Shown piece after piece: positions 17,040 to 25,425 of a DNA stretch of 64,000 bases (the first letter of the stretch is position 1; each line of letters begins with the position of its first letter). Origin of the DNA: Pseudomonadota bacterium (GTDB lineage Bacteria; Pseudomonadota; Alphaproteobacteria; Rhizobiales; Xanthobacteraceae); NCBI GenBank assembly GCA_023386885.1, contig JAEWIX010000005.1, positions 35,075 through 99,074 of the forward strand, in the 5' to 3' direction. Below the pieces are notes generated by a model. It was given only the letters and a program-made list of their open reading frames with translations, searched no databases and was not told where the DNA came from. A program made the position numbers and the translations under genes.

Positions 17040-18373
17040 CAGGAACTCCCGGTGTCAGTGGATTCGAACGGAGACGGCGGCGTGCAGATGTCGAACACCC
17101 ACTTCGCCAGTTGAAGGAGGCGGGCATCATCGAGACGCCGCCCCACCAACTGCACGCCGACGGGCAATCCGGACGGCCCCGTTGCCAATGGCAATGTCAT
17201 TGCGGGCAGATGCAACAGGCTCCAGATTTCCTGAAACGATGCATCGCCGGTGGACGCAAGCCCCATGGGTGCTTCGCCGTTGACCGCCGCGGTCAGGATC
17301 GCATCGTGCGCCCCAATGATATCGGCCATACGGACGCGCCAGCTTTCCACCAGCCTCACCGCGGCGAGATAGCTGTCGTATGAATATGTCCTGCCGTCGG
17401 TGACGACGCGCAACATCGCACTGCTGAGCTGCCTCGCATGATACTGCAGCTCCCATGCCAGCGCGCGGGCACGCTCGTAACCGTTGATGACGATCCGCGC
17501 CTTGCTCAGCTCGGCAAAGCCGTCCGGTACCGGCAGTTCTTCAATGCGCGCGCCGCGATCCCGTAGGCGACGCACGGTCTGCTGGATTGCGGACACGGTT
17601 TCGGACGCTGCGCGATCCCACTGATGGCCGCGAAACACTAGCAAGCGTGGCGGCGTTTCCGGCGTTCCCAGGGGCGCGGTACCGGCTCCCACCAGCGCAC
17701 GCCAGACCAGCGCGACATCGTTGACGTCACGCGCCATCATCCCGATGGTATCGAAACTCTCGGCAGCAAACTTCAGACCGGCGCGATTGATCGTGCCGAA
17801 GCTTGGCTTGAATCCGACGACACCGCAGAACGCCGCGGGCCGAATGATCGAGCCCCCGGTTTGCGTTCCAAGCGCAACCGACACCATGTGATCGGCTACG
17901 GCCGCCGCTGATCCACTCGATGAACCACCCGGTGTACGATCCGGCGCGGCAGGGTGCGTGGTTGGGCCAGGAGAAACGCCGGCGAATTCCGCTGTAACGG
18001 TCTTGCCGAGAATAACCGCGCCGGCGGAGCGCAGCGCCGCCACGCACGCCGCGTCGGCGAACGGGACATAGCCATCATAAATCGGCGATCCCATACCGGT
18101 CGGCACACCGGCGACATCGATGACATCCTTCACCGCGACCGGAATTCCGTGCAGAGGCCCCTTAGCCGCTTCGGCATCGCGCGCGTGTGCCTGATCCATG
18201 GCCGCGGCCGGATCGATATTCGCCCACGCATGAACGGTCCGCTCGCGCATCGCGATACGGTCCAGACACGACTGAACAAGCGCGGAGGACGAAAGCCTCC
18301 CCGCCGAGATCAGCGTCGCTGCTTCGGTTGCAGTCAGACGGTTCGGAGCACGCGACGCATCCGGCTCGATCAT
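17039..18373 (-). CDS. Amidase (amidase signature family), first gene of CoA-ligase operon
   Basis: A 444-residue amidase-signature enzyme with catalytic Lys82 in GIPVAVKD, the Ser-rich loop GGSSSGSAAA (151-153) and nucleophile Ser175 in GTQTGGSIIRPA. The start at 18373 is chosen because the encoded N-terminus matches the family; 20 extra residues are possible from 18433, but the ribosome-binding signals are weak at both. It probably hydrolyses an amide whose acid is then activated by the CoA synthetase two genes on. Its stop overlaps the CoxG-like start (TGATG). Confidence 0.91.
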   Translation of the reverse strand: MIEPDASRAPNRLTATEAATLISAGRLSSSALVQSCLDRIAMRERTVHAWANIDPAAAMDQAHARDAEAAKGPLHGIPVAVKDVIDVAGVPTGMGSPIYDGYVPFADAACVAALRSAGAVILGKTVTAEFAGVSPGPTTHPAAPDRTPGGSSSGSAAAVADHMVSVALGTQTGGSIIRPAAFCGVVGFKPSFGTINRAGLKFAAESFDTIGMMARDVNDVALVWRALVGAGTAPLGTPETPPRLLVFRGHQWDRAASETVSAIQQTVRRLRDRGARIEELPVPDGFAELSKARIVINGYERARALAWELQYHARQLSSAMLRVVTDGRTYSYDSYLAAVRLVESWRVRMADIIGAHDAILTAAVNGEAPMGLASTGDASFQEIWSLLHLPAMTLPLATGPSGLPVGVQLVGRRLDDARLLQLAKWVFDICTPPSPFESTDTGSS

Positions 18374-18725
18374 CGACCCATCAATCCTTCTCGTTCTAAA
18401 ATGAGTGATCGTCGCATTTTTGGGACAAGGCAAGCAAAATTTTGCCTGCTACATCAGAAAGACCCCAAAAAGATCAGTTATGGAACGGCGTATTCACATG
18501 CCCCCTCTGCGCTTTAATGCCGACAAACGTACTTAAAAAGCTCAATATTTTCGGCGCGAATAGGAATAATTACCTTATTTCGGTCGTCTTTTGGCAATTC
18601 CTGCCGCGATGTGTGCCATTTTTTGTATTTTTGCTTTACACGGAAACAAGCGGCGGTCTAAACGGAACAAAACACCACACTCCATGTCGGCGAAGGCGGC
18701 GATTGGGACTCGGGGGAGTCAGACC
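18374..18725. promoter_or_regulatory. Divergent control region between amidase operon and tcuAB
   Basis: 352 bases, unusually AT-rich for this window. It must contain both divergent promoters. It holds the palindrome at 18430-18449, flanked by an outer inverted repeat TTTTTGGG (starting at about 18417) and CCCAAAAA (about 18463-18471). No gene, RNA or consensus promoter could be assigned with confidence. Confidence 0.5.
18430..18449. promoter_or_regulatory. Palindrome in the amidase/tcuA divergent region
   Basis: GCAAAATTTTGC (18434-18445) is a perfect 12-base palindrome, extended on each side by GCA / TGC after one mismatch. It lies about 60 bases upstream of the amidase start, a fitting operator position. 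The binding protein is unknown; the XRE regulator at 12126-13124 is a candidate. Confidence 0.45.
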
Positions 18726-20165
18726 TTGAAGAACGATGGAATCGTCAGGCAGACCGCGCATCAGATGACAGAGGCCGCCGGGCAACGTCACGATGTGCTG
18801 GTGATCGGTGGCGGCAATGCCGCCTTGTGCGCGGCCATCAGCGCGCGCCGCGCCGGCGCAAGCGTACTGGTTCTGGAGGCCGCGCCACACTTCTATCGCG
18901 GCGGCAACACCCGACACACCCGCAACATGCGCTGCGCGCACGACAGCGCCACCGAAACCCTGAGCGGCCCCTATACCGAGGACGAATTCTGGGAAGACCT
19001 GAAGCGCGTCACCCAGGGCCACACCGACGAAGAACTGGCGCGGCACATGATCGCGCAATCCAAGGAAATGCTGACCTGGATCGTCGACCAGGGCGTGCGG
19101 TTTCAGCCATCGCTGGGGGGAACGCTTTCGCTGGGTCGCACCAATTCATTCTTTCTCGGCGGCGGGCGCGCCATGCTGAACGCGCTTTACGCGACCGCCG
19201 AGCAACTCGGCGTCCAGATTCGTTATGACGCCGAAGTCGTCGGGCTCGATATCGAGAACGGCATGTTCCTGTCGGCGACCGTGAAGGAGCAAACCGGCAC
19301 ATCGCAGGTCCGCGCCGGCGCGCTGGTCGCGGCCTCCGGCGGCTTCGAGGCAAACATCGACTGGCTCAAACAAGGCTGGGGCGAGATCGCCGGCAACTTT
19401 CTGATTCGCGGCACGCCCTACAATCGCGGCACCATCCTGCGCATCCTGATCGACAACAATATCCAGCAGATCGGCGACGTCACGCAATGCCACGCAGTCG
19501 CAATCGACGCGCGCGCGCCGAAGTTCGATGGCGGTATCATCACGCGGCTGGATTGCGTCATTTACGGCATCGTCGTGAACAGGAATTGCGAGCGCTTCTA
19601 CGACGAGGGCGAGGACATCTGGCCGAAACGCTACGCCATCTGGGGCCGGCTGGTCGCGGCGCAGCCCGATCAGATCGCTTATATCATCTTCGATGCGCGT
19701 TCGCTGAAACTGTTCATGCCGTCGCTATTTCCGCCGATCAAAGGCGACAGCATCGCGGACCTGGCCAAGCAACTCGACCTCGATCCTGAAAAACTCACCG
19801 AGACCGTCGCGACTTTCAACAATGCGGTTCAACCCGGCACTTTCGATCCGGACAATTACGACGATTGCACCACCGCTGGCCTGACGCCGCCCAAAACCCA
19901 TTGGGCCCGCAAGATCGAGCAAGGACCGTTCTATGCTTATCCGGTGCGCCCCGGCATCACCTTCACCTATCTCGGCGTCAAGGTGAACAAGGAAGCGCGC
20001 ATGATCATGACCGACGGCAAGCCCACCGCGAACATGTTTGCGGCCGGAGAGATCATGGCAGGCAACGTGCTAGGGCAAGGCTATGCGGCCGGAATCGGCA
20101 TGACTATCGGCAGCGTATTCGGACGCGCCGCGGGACAGGGAGCGGCAAAACATGCACGCAACTAG
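18726..20165 (+). CDS. tcuA: TcuA-like FAD-dependent tricarballylate dehydrogenase
   Basis: A flavoprotein of about 479 residues in the fumarate reductase/succinate dehydrogenase flavoprotein family. N-terminal dinucleotide fold HDVLVIGGGNAALCAAISARRAG, then the TcuA-type block YRGGNTRHTRNMRCAHD, and a C-terminal FAD contact GEIMAGNVLGQGYAAGIG. TcuA oxidises tricarballylate to cis-aconitate, with electrons leaving through TcuB. The TTG at 18726 is preferred because GGGGGAG lies 7 bases upstream; ATG at 18684 and ATG at 18765 are alternatives. The stop lies 14 bases inside tcuB. Substrate may differ from tricarballylate. Confidence 0.86.
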   Translation: MKNDGIVRQTAHQMTEAAGQRHDVLVIGGGNAALCAAISARRAGASVLVLEAAPHFYRGGNTRHTRNMRCAHDSATETLSGPYTEDEFWEDLKRVTQGHTDEELARHMIAQSKEMLTWIVDQGVRFQPSLGGTLSLGRTNSFFLGGGRAMLNALYATAEQLGVQIRYDAEVVGLDIENGMFLSATVKEQTGTSQVRAGALVAASGGFEANIDWLKQGWGEIAGNFLIRGTPYNRGTILRILIDNNIQQIGDVTQCHAVAIDARAPKFDGGIITRLDCVIYGIVVNRNCERFYDEGEDIWPKRYAIWGRLVAAQPDQIAYIIFDARSLKLFMPSLFPPIKGDSIADLAKQLDLDPEKLTETVATFNNAVQPGTFDPDNYDDCTTAGLTPPKTHWARKIEQGPFYAYPVRPGITFTYLGVKVNKEARMIMTDGKPTANMFAAGEIMAGNVLGQGYAAGIGMTIGSVFGRAAGQGAAKHARN

Positions 20166-21252
20166 CGCATTGGCGGAAGCCGATCGTCTGATGACGGTCT
20201 GCAACTCCTGCCGCTACTGCGAAGGCATTTGTGCGGTCTTTCCGGCCATGGAGATGCGCCGCGCCTTCAGCGACGGCGATCTCAATTACCTCGCCAATCT
20301 CTGTCATGGCTGCAGCGCCTGCTACTACGATTGCCAGTTTTCTCCGCCGCACGAGTTCAACGTCAATGTCCCGGTGACGATGGCAAAGGTCCGCACCGAG
20401 TCCTACGAGGCCTATGCGTGGCCGCGCTTCCTGGCACCGACGTTCCGGCGCAACGGCCTCGTCATCAGCATCGCGACGTGCCTGAGCGTGTTCGCCTTCA
20501 TCGTCGGCTTCGTTGCCGTGCGCGATCCAGGCGTGCTGTTCGGCACCCATGTCGGCCCCGGCGCCTTCTACAAACTGATGCCGCACAACACGATGGCATT
20601 GCTGTTCGGCGCGGCGTTCCTCTACGCGATGATCGCCATCGCCATGGGCATTCGCAACTTCTGGCGTGACATCGGCGAGCCGACCAATACGCTGACGAAA
20701 TTCACGCCGCTCTGGCAGGCGATCAAGGATGCCTCCAGCCTGCGCTATCTCGACGGCGGCGGCGTTGGCTGCATGAACGACGAGGACAAGCCGACCGATA
20801 CGCGGCGCATCTATCATCATCTCACCTTCTACGGCTTCCTGCTGTGTTTTGCCGCGACGACAACCGCGACCGGCTATCATTATCTGCTCGGACTGGAAGC
20901 GCCCTACCCCTGGTATGACCTGCCTGTGCTGCTGGGGACGCTCGGCGGCATCGGCCTCGTCATCGGGCCGATCGGCCTGCTGCGTGGCAAATTCCAACGC
21001 GACAGCGATCTGGTCGAAGCGCGATCCTACGGTATGGACGTCGGATTTCTTGTCATGTTGCTGCTGACAAGCGTCACCGGCCTGCTGCTTCTTGTGCTGC
21101 GCGCGACACCGGCGATGGGGATGCTTCTCGCGCTTCACATCGGCATTGTGTTCGCCCTGTTCATCACCATGCCTTACGGCAAGTTCGTTCACGGGTTCTA
21201 TCGGTTTCTGGCGCTCGTCCGCTACGCGAAGGAGCGCGGCAGCGCCCATTGA
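20152..21252 (+). CDS. tcuB: TcuB-like iron-sulfur membrane protein
   Basis: A 366-residue partner of TcuA (CitB-type). Two four-cysteine clusters are visible: Cys17, 20, 23, 27 (CNSCRYCEGIC) and Cys51, 54, 57, 61 (CHGCSACYYDC), each suited to a 4Fe-4S centre. About six hydrophobic helices follow, with histidines in several of them (HLTFYGFLLC, YHYLLG), suggesting haem or quinone binding. It would pass electrons from reduced TcuA flavin to the quinone pool. It overlaps tcuA by 14 bases. No TcuC-type transporter follows. Confidence 0.9.
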   Translation: MHATSALAEADRLMTVCNSCRYCEGICAVFPAMEMRRAFSDGDLNYLANLCHGCSACYYDCQFSPPHEFNVNVPVTMAKVRTESYEAYAWPRFLAPTFRRNGLVISIATCLSVFAFIVGFVAVRDPGVLFGTHVGPGAFYKLMPHNTMALLFGAAFLYAMIAIAMGIRNFWRDIGEPTNTLTKFTPLWQAIKDASSLRYLDGGGVGCMNDEDKPTDTRRIYHHLTFYGFLLCFAATTTATGYHYLLGLEAPYPWYDLPVLLGTLGGIGLVIGPIGLLRGKFQRDSDLVEARSYGMDVGFLVMLLLTSVTGLLLLVLRATPAMGMLLALHIGIVFALFITMPYGKFVHGFYRFLALVRYAKERGSAH

Positions 21253-21294
21253 TCGGTCCCGCACGTCCTGCCGTCAACCAGAAGGAAACGTCGG

Positions 21295-22188
21295 ATGCGC
21301 CTCAAACAACACGGCCGCTATGACTACTCGCCGATTCATCAGCGACCGGCTTTCCGATGGCCAGGCGACAAGAAGCTCGCGTTCTACGTCGCTCTGAATG
21401 TCGAGAACTTCAGTTTCGGCGAGGGCCTCGGCCATACACCGACCGCGCTCGGCCCGCCGCCGGACACCCGCAACTTCGGCTGGCGTGACTATGGCCTCCG
21501 CGTCGGCATCTGGCGGATCTTCGACATGATGGACAGCTTCGGCCTGCCGATGAGCCATCTCATCAATGCCTCGGTCTGCGAAACCATGCCGCAGATTCCG
21601 GAACGCATCCGCCTGCGCAAGGACGAAGTGATTGGGCATGGCTATACCAATTCGGAGCGGCAGTCCGAAATGGACGAGCCGACCGAGACCGCAATGATCC
21701 GACACGCCACCGAAACACTGGCGCAGCACTGCGGCCAACGCCCCTACGGATGGATGGGTCCGTGGATCGCCGAGACGCCGACCACCCCGGATATCCTGAA
21801 GGAAGCGGGCTATACCTTCGTGATGGATTGGCCGGCGGACGATCAACCGTTCTGGATGCGCACGCGCTCGGGGCCGATTCTCTCTGTGCCCTACCCGATC
21901 GAGATCAACGACAGTCCGACGATGCTGAGCCGCCAACAACCGGCGACCGATTTTCATCGGATGATCATCGATCAGTTCGAGGAAATGCTGACGCTATCGG
22001 ATCAGCAGTCGCTGGTGTTCGGCATCTCGATGCACACGTTTGTCGCCGGACAGCCGTTCCGGTTGCGGCAGATCCGCAGTGCGATCTCGGATATCCTCAG
22101 TCATCCGCGTTTTTCCGACGTCTGGGTAACGACGCCCGGCGGCATCGCATCCTATGCGGCAACGTTGCCGGACGGCATCGTTCCCTGA
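21295..22188 (+). CDS. Polysaccharide-deacetylase-fold hydrolase (PuuE/cyclic-imidase-like)
   Basis: A 297-residue NodB-homology protein. It has the metal-site-type block EVIGHGYTNSE near residue 118 and a C-terminal MHTFVAGQPFRLRQI segment. It has no signal peptide, so it acts in the cytoplasm, unlike cell-wall deacetylases. Cytoplasmic members include PuuE allantoinase and cyclic imide hydrolases, which open ring amides, and the block GYTNSERQSEMDEPTE fits that group. GAAGGA precedes ATG 21295. It is probably co-transcribed with tcuAB. Substrate unknown; a cyclic amide or imide is a guess. Confidence 0.85.
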   Translation: MRLKQHGRYDYSPIHQRPAFRWPGDKKLAFYVALNVENFSFGEGLGHTPTALGPPPDTRNFGWRDYGLRVGIWRIFDMMDSFGLPMSHLINASVCETMPQIPERIRLRKDEVIGHGYTNSERQSEMDEPTETAMIRHATETLAQHCGQRPYGWMGPWIAETPTTPDILKEAGYTFVMDWPADDQPFWMRTRSGPILSVPYPIEINDSPTMLSRQQPATDFHRMIIDQFEEMLTLSDQQSLVFGISMHTFVAGQPFRLRQIRSAISDILSHPRFSDVWVTTPGGIASYAATLPDGIVP

Positions 22189-22222
22189 CATCGCCCGCGT
22201 CAAACACATCCGACAAAAACAT

Positions 22223-22255
22223 GGGGCCTCTCACCACTTTGCGATGAGAGGCCCC
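22223..22255 (-). terminator. Intrinsic terminator of the 12-gene hydroxylase/importer operon
   Basis: GGGGCCTCTCA (22223-22233) and TGAGAGGCCCC (22245-22255) form a perfect 11-bp stem with an 11-base loop. On the leftward strand it is followed, after three bases, by GTTTTTG. It lies 26 bases past the last stop codon and converges with the deacetylase gene, so it may also stop rightward transcription. Confidence 0.85.
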
Positions 22256-22280
22256 AGTTCGAAGGCAAGGTATCAAAGCT

Positions 22281-22733
22281 TTATTTCAGAGCTTCGGCGA
22301 AATTATTGAAGAACTGATCCGCCGTCTTGCTGGCGACGCCGTTGATCAGGCGGCTGCCAAGTTGGGCGATCTTGCCTCCGACCTCAGCGTTGACTTCGTA
22401 TTCGAGCTTGCAGCTTTCCGGCGCATCCGGGATGTCGTGCAGACGTACGCGCGCACCGCCCTTGGCAAAGCCGGCGATCCCGCCCTCACCCTGGCCGACA
22501 ATACGATAACCGTTCGGCGGATCGATATCCGTCAGTTCGACTGATCCCTTGAACACCGCGCCGACCGGACCGACCTTCAATTTCACCGTTGCGCGAAAGG
22601 CCGTATCGCCGATCTTCTCAAGGTCCTGGCATCCGGGAATCGCAGCCTTCAATGCTTCCGGGTCGTTCAACTTCGTCCACACCGTATCGCGGTCGGCGTG
22701 CAGGGTGACCTCACCCGTCATGGTCATCGCCAT
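22281..22733 (-). CDS. CoxG-like SRPBCC-domain protein (hydroxylase operon)
   Basis: A 150-residue protein consisting only of the SRPBCC/CoxG domain: MTGEVTLHADRDTVWTKLNDPEALKAAIPGCQDLE and KLKVGPVGAVFKGSVELTD, then VGGKIAQLGSRLINGVASKTADQFF. CoxG proteins recruit molybdenum hydroxylases to the membrane or assist maturation; here it closes an operon that encodes two such enzymes, so that role is likely. It lacks the hydrophobic tail of the other CoxG-like protein at 16440-17039. The gap to livG is 32 bases. Confidence 0.9.
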   Translation of the reverse strand: MAMTMTGEVTLHADRDTVWTKLNDPEALKAAIPGCQDLEKIGDTAFRATVKLKVGPVGAVFKGSVELTDIDPPNGYRIVGQGEGGIAGFAKGGARVRLHDIPDAPESCKLEYEVNAEVGGKIAQLGSRLINGVASKTADQFFNNFAEALK

Positions 22734-22765
22734 ATCACTGGTCTCTTCTGTCTATCGGAAATGTC

Positions 22766-23548
22766 TTATGCCGGCCGCGCGACGGGAACGCCGGAAGTTT
22801 CGGCGAAGCGCTGCGCGAACTTGTTGCCGAGATAGGCCTCGATCACCTTGGGGTCCCGCATCACCTCATCGGTCGGACCTTCGCTCGCCACCGCACCGTG
22901 GTGCAGCACGACGGTCCGCTCGGCGAGCGCGGTGACGACGCGCATCAGATGCTCAATCACGACGATGGTGATTCCAGTGGCGGCGATCGACCGGATCATC
23001 TGGATCGCTTCATCGATCTCGGACGAATTCAAGCCGGCATTGACCTCGTCGAGCATCAGCAAGCGCGGATTCATCGCCAGGCTCTTGGCAAGCTCCAACC
23101 GCTTGCGATTAGCCAACGCCAGTTCCGACGCCGGCATATCCTTGAGGTGCGCCAGCTTGGTAAACTCCAGGCACTCAATCGCCTTGTCGCGCGCCTGCAC
23201 CATTCCGCGATGACCGGCATAGATCGCGCCCGCCATCACGTTCTCAAGCACGGTCATCCGGGCAAACGGTTGCACGATCTGAAACGTCCGCGCGATTCCG
23301 CTCTGCGCGATCAAATGCGGCTTCTTGCGGGTGATGCTTTTGCCATCGAAAATGACATCGCCGCTGCTGGCTGACAGAAAGCCGGAGATCAGGTTGACGA
23401 GAGTGGTCTTGCCCGCGCCATTCGGACCGATCAGACCGACGATCTCGCCAGCATGCAGTTTAAGGCTGACATTATCGACGGCTCGAATACCTTCGAACAG
23501 GCGCGAAACCGACTTCAATTCGAGAACAGGCGTCGTGGCCTTCGTCAT
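22766..23548 (-). CDS. livG: LivG-type ABC importer ATPase (double-hydroxylase operon)
   Basis: A 260-residue ATPase with Walker A GPNGAGKTT, the LivG block GIARTFQIVQPFARMTVLENVMAGA, signature LALANRKRLELAKSLA (the LxSxGQ is replaced by LALANRK, a variant seen in some LivG), and Walker B LLMLDEVNAGLNSSE, where Val replaces the usual Pro. The C-terminus has an extra GVPVARPA tail. It overlaps the livM stop (ATGA). Its LivF partner is not adjacent but lies at 30409-31164 in the same operon. Confidence 0.92.
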   Translation of the reverse strand: MTKATTPVLELKSVSRLFEGIRAVDNVSLKLHAGEIVGLIGPNGAGKTTLVNLISGFLSASSGDVIFDGKSITRKKPHLIAQSGIARTFQIVQPFARMTVLENVMAGAIYAGHRGMVQARDKAIECLEFTKLAHLKDMPASELALANRKRLELAKSLAMNPRLLMLDEVNAGLNSSEIDEAIQMIRSIAATGITIVVIEHLMRVVTALAERTVVLHHGAVASEGPTDEVMRDPKVIEAYLGNKFAQRFAETSGVPVARPA

Positions 23549-24540
23549 GATGCAGACCTCGCGATGTCAGACGTAGCTGGCCTCGTCGATCTTGACGCAC
23601 CGAACTTCTTGAAGATGTCCCGCCAGGTCAGGCCGAGTATTCCGACCGGGAGGAAATAGATGACGGTGACCACGATGAGACCCAGAATTCCGCTGTGCCA
23701 GTTGATGAAGTAGGCCCAGACGAATTCCTTGAGGATCACATAGGACACGCCGCCGATGAGCGGCCCGAAGATCGTGCCCATGCCACCCAGCATCACCATC
23801 ACGGGAATCTCGATCGTCATGATGATATTGAACGCATCTTTCGGCTCGATGAAGGCCACCATCGACGCATAGATGGCGCCCGTCGCTGCACCCAGCACCC
23901 CGGTGAGCACGAACGCGCCGACCTTGTACTTGAAAACGTCGATGCCAACCATCGAGGCGGCCTGTTCGTTCTGACGAATACAGCGGAGACCGAAGCCGAA
24001 TTGAGTTCGGTCCACGATCGCGGTAACGAGAAATGCGATGAAGGCAAGCCCCAGCATCGCGAGATAGAAGTAGCGGCCAACCTCATCCGGGGAACCTGCA
24101 TGAATCGGAAGATTCAATCCGATCGCTCCTCCGGTCAGTTGATCCCAATTGTTGGCCACCTCACGAAGCACTTCGACGCTCGCAATCGTGCCGACCGCGA
24201 AATAGTGCCCCTTGAGTCGAAGCAGCGGCACGCCCAACAGCAGCGCGAACAACAATCCGACGCCAGCCGCAACGAACCATGCGAGCGTCTCGGGAACACC
24301 CGCCGCCTGCGCAATGCCGCCGGCATAGGCCCCAATGCCGAAGAACGAGATCATGCACAGCGCAGGGTAGCCCATGTAGCCGCCCACGATGTTCCAGGCC
24401 CAGCACAGCGAGCACAGCATCGCCAGCGTCGTTCCCACCTGCAGGTAGTAGTTATCAAGAACCACCGACAACACCGCCCCGCATGCGAACAGCAGGACGC
24501 CGAAGGCGATCTTGAGCACGAAAGCTCTGTCGATAATCAT
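23545..24540 (-). CDS. livM: LivM-type permease (double-hydroxylase operon)
   Basis: A 331-residue permease. The family blocks are AWNIVGGYMGYPALCMISFFGIGAYAGG and, in the coupling loop, RCIRQNEQAASMVGIDVFKYK. ATG 24540 overlaps the livH stop (ATGA) and gives family length; an open frame further upstream to 25254 lies inside livH. The C-terminal Ser/Arg-rich tail is a little longer than usual. Confidence 0.92.
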   Translation of the reverse strand: MIIDRAFVLKIAFGVLLFACGAVLSVVLDNYYLQVGTTLAMLCSLCWAWNIVGGYMGYPALCMISFFGIGAYAGGIAQAAGVPETLAWFVAAGVGLLFALLLGVPLLRLKGHYFAVGTIASVEVLREVANNWDQLTGGAIGLNLPIHAGSPDEVGRYFYLAMLGLAFIAFLVTAIVDRTQFGFGLRCIRQNEQAASMVGIDVFKYKVGAFVLTGVLGAATGAIYASMVAFIEPKDAFNIIMTIEIPVMVMLGGMGTIFGPLIGGVSYVILKEFVWAYFINWHSGILGLIVVTVIYFLPVGILGLTWRDIFKKFGASRSTRPATSDIARSAS

Positions 24541-25394
24541 TCGTAGCCCTTCTTTCCCATGATGCCGGTGGGAAACAATACGATCACGGCCATCATCATG
24601 ATAAAGCCAACCGACGTCGCCCATTGCTGGCCGAACGTCAGCGTGCCGAGCCCCTCGACAACACCGAGCACCAGACCGCCGATGATCGCGCCGGGTACGC
24701 TGCCGAGACCGCCCAGCACGCAGATGACGAACGCTTTTCCGAGGAATACGCCGGACATCATCGGCGTCACCGGATAGATCAGCGCCATCGCGCATCCAGC
24801 CGCACCGGCCATGAAGGCGCCGATGCCGAATGTCAGCGCGTAAATGTGCGGAATGCGGATGCCCATCAGCGCCGCCGCATGGCGATCCATCCGCACGGCG
24901 ATAATCGCGCGGCCGATCTTCGAATGCCGAAGCAGCCAATAGAGCACCAGTGTGAGAATCACAGCGACCAGCATGCCGCCGAGCCGCACCACCGGCACCC
25001 GAACGCCGGCGAATTCGATGGTTCCGAAATTCGTCACCAACGACTGCGGTGTCGCGCTGAAAACGTGAATGACAAGATTGTTGACGATCAGGTCGAGACC
25101 GAACGTCAGCGTCAACGTAATCAGGATCGGTTGCGTGATCACGCGATTGAGCAGGCCACGCTGGATAGCGTAGCCGAACACGAACAGGATCGCGCAGGCA
25201 ACCGGGGCGACCGTATAGAGAGGGAGCCCCAGTTGCTGCACCCCGTAGAGGCAAAAATACGCCCCCAGCACGACCAATGAGCCGTGCAGCATGTTGACGA
25301 CGTTCAACACGCCCCAGACCAGAGAGAACCCGACCGCGAGGCAGGCGTAGAGCCCGCCGGTCAAGAGTCCGTTGACAATATACTGACTTATCAT
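24537..25394 (-). CDS. livH: LivH-type permease (double-hydroxylase operon)
   Basis: A 285-residue permease with FSLVWGVLNVVNMLHGSLVVLGAYF near residue 23, the coupling loop VRMDRHAAALMGIRIPHIYALTFGIG, and LGGLGSVPGAIIGGLVLG in the C-terminal half. It follows the binding-protein gene by 31 bases and overlaps livM. Confidence 0.93.
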   Translation of the reverse strand: MISQYIVNGLLTGGLYACLAVGFSLVWGVLNVVNMLHGSLVVLGAYFCLYGVQQLGLPLYTVAPVACAILFVFGYAIQRGLLNRVITQPILITLTLTFGLDLIVNNLVIHVFSATPQSLVTNFGTIEFAGVRVPVVRLGGMLVAVILTLVLYWLLRHSKIGRAIIAVRMDRHAAALMGIRIPHIYALTFGIGAFMAGAAGCAMALIYPVTPMMSGVFLGKAFVICVLGGLGSVPGAIIGGLVLGVVEGLGTLTFGQQWATSVGFIMMMAVIVLFPTGIMGKKGYE

Positions 25395-25425
25395 GACGCC
25401 CGCGTCGGTTCTCGAGTTGAGGGAG

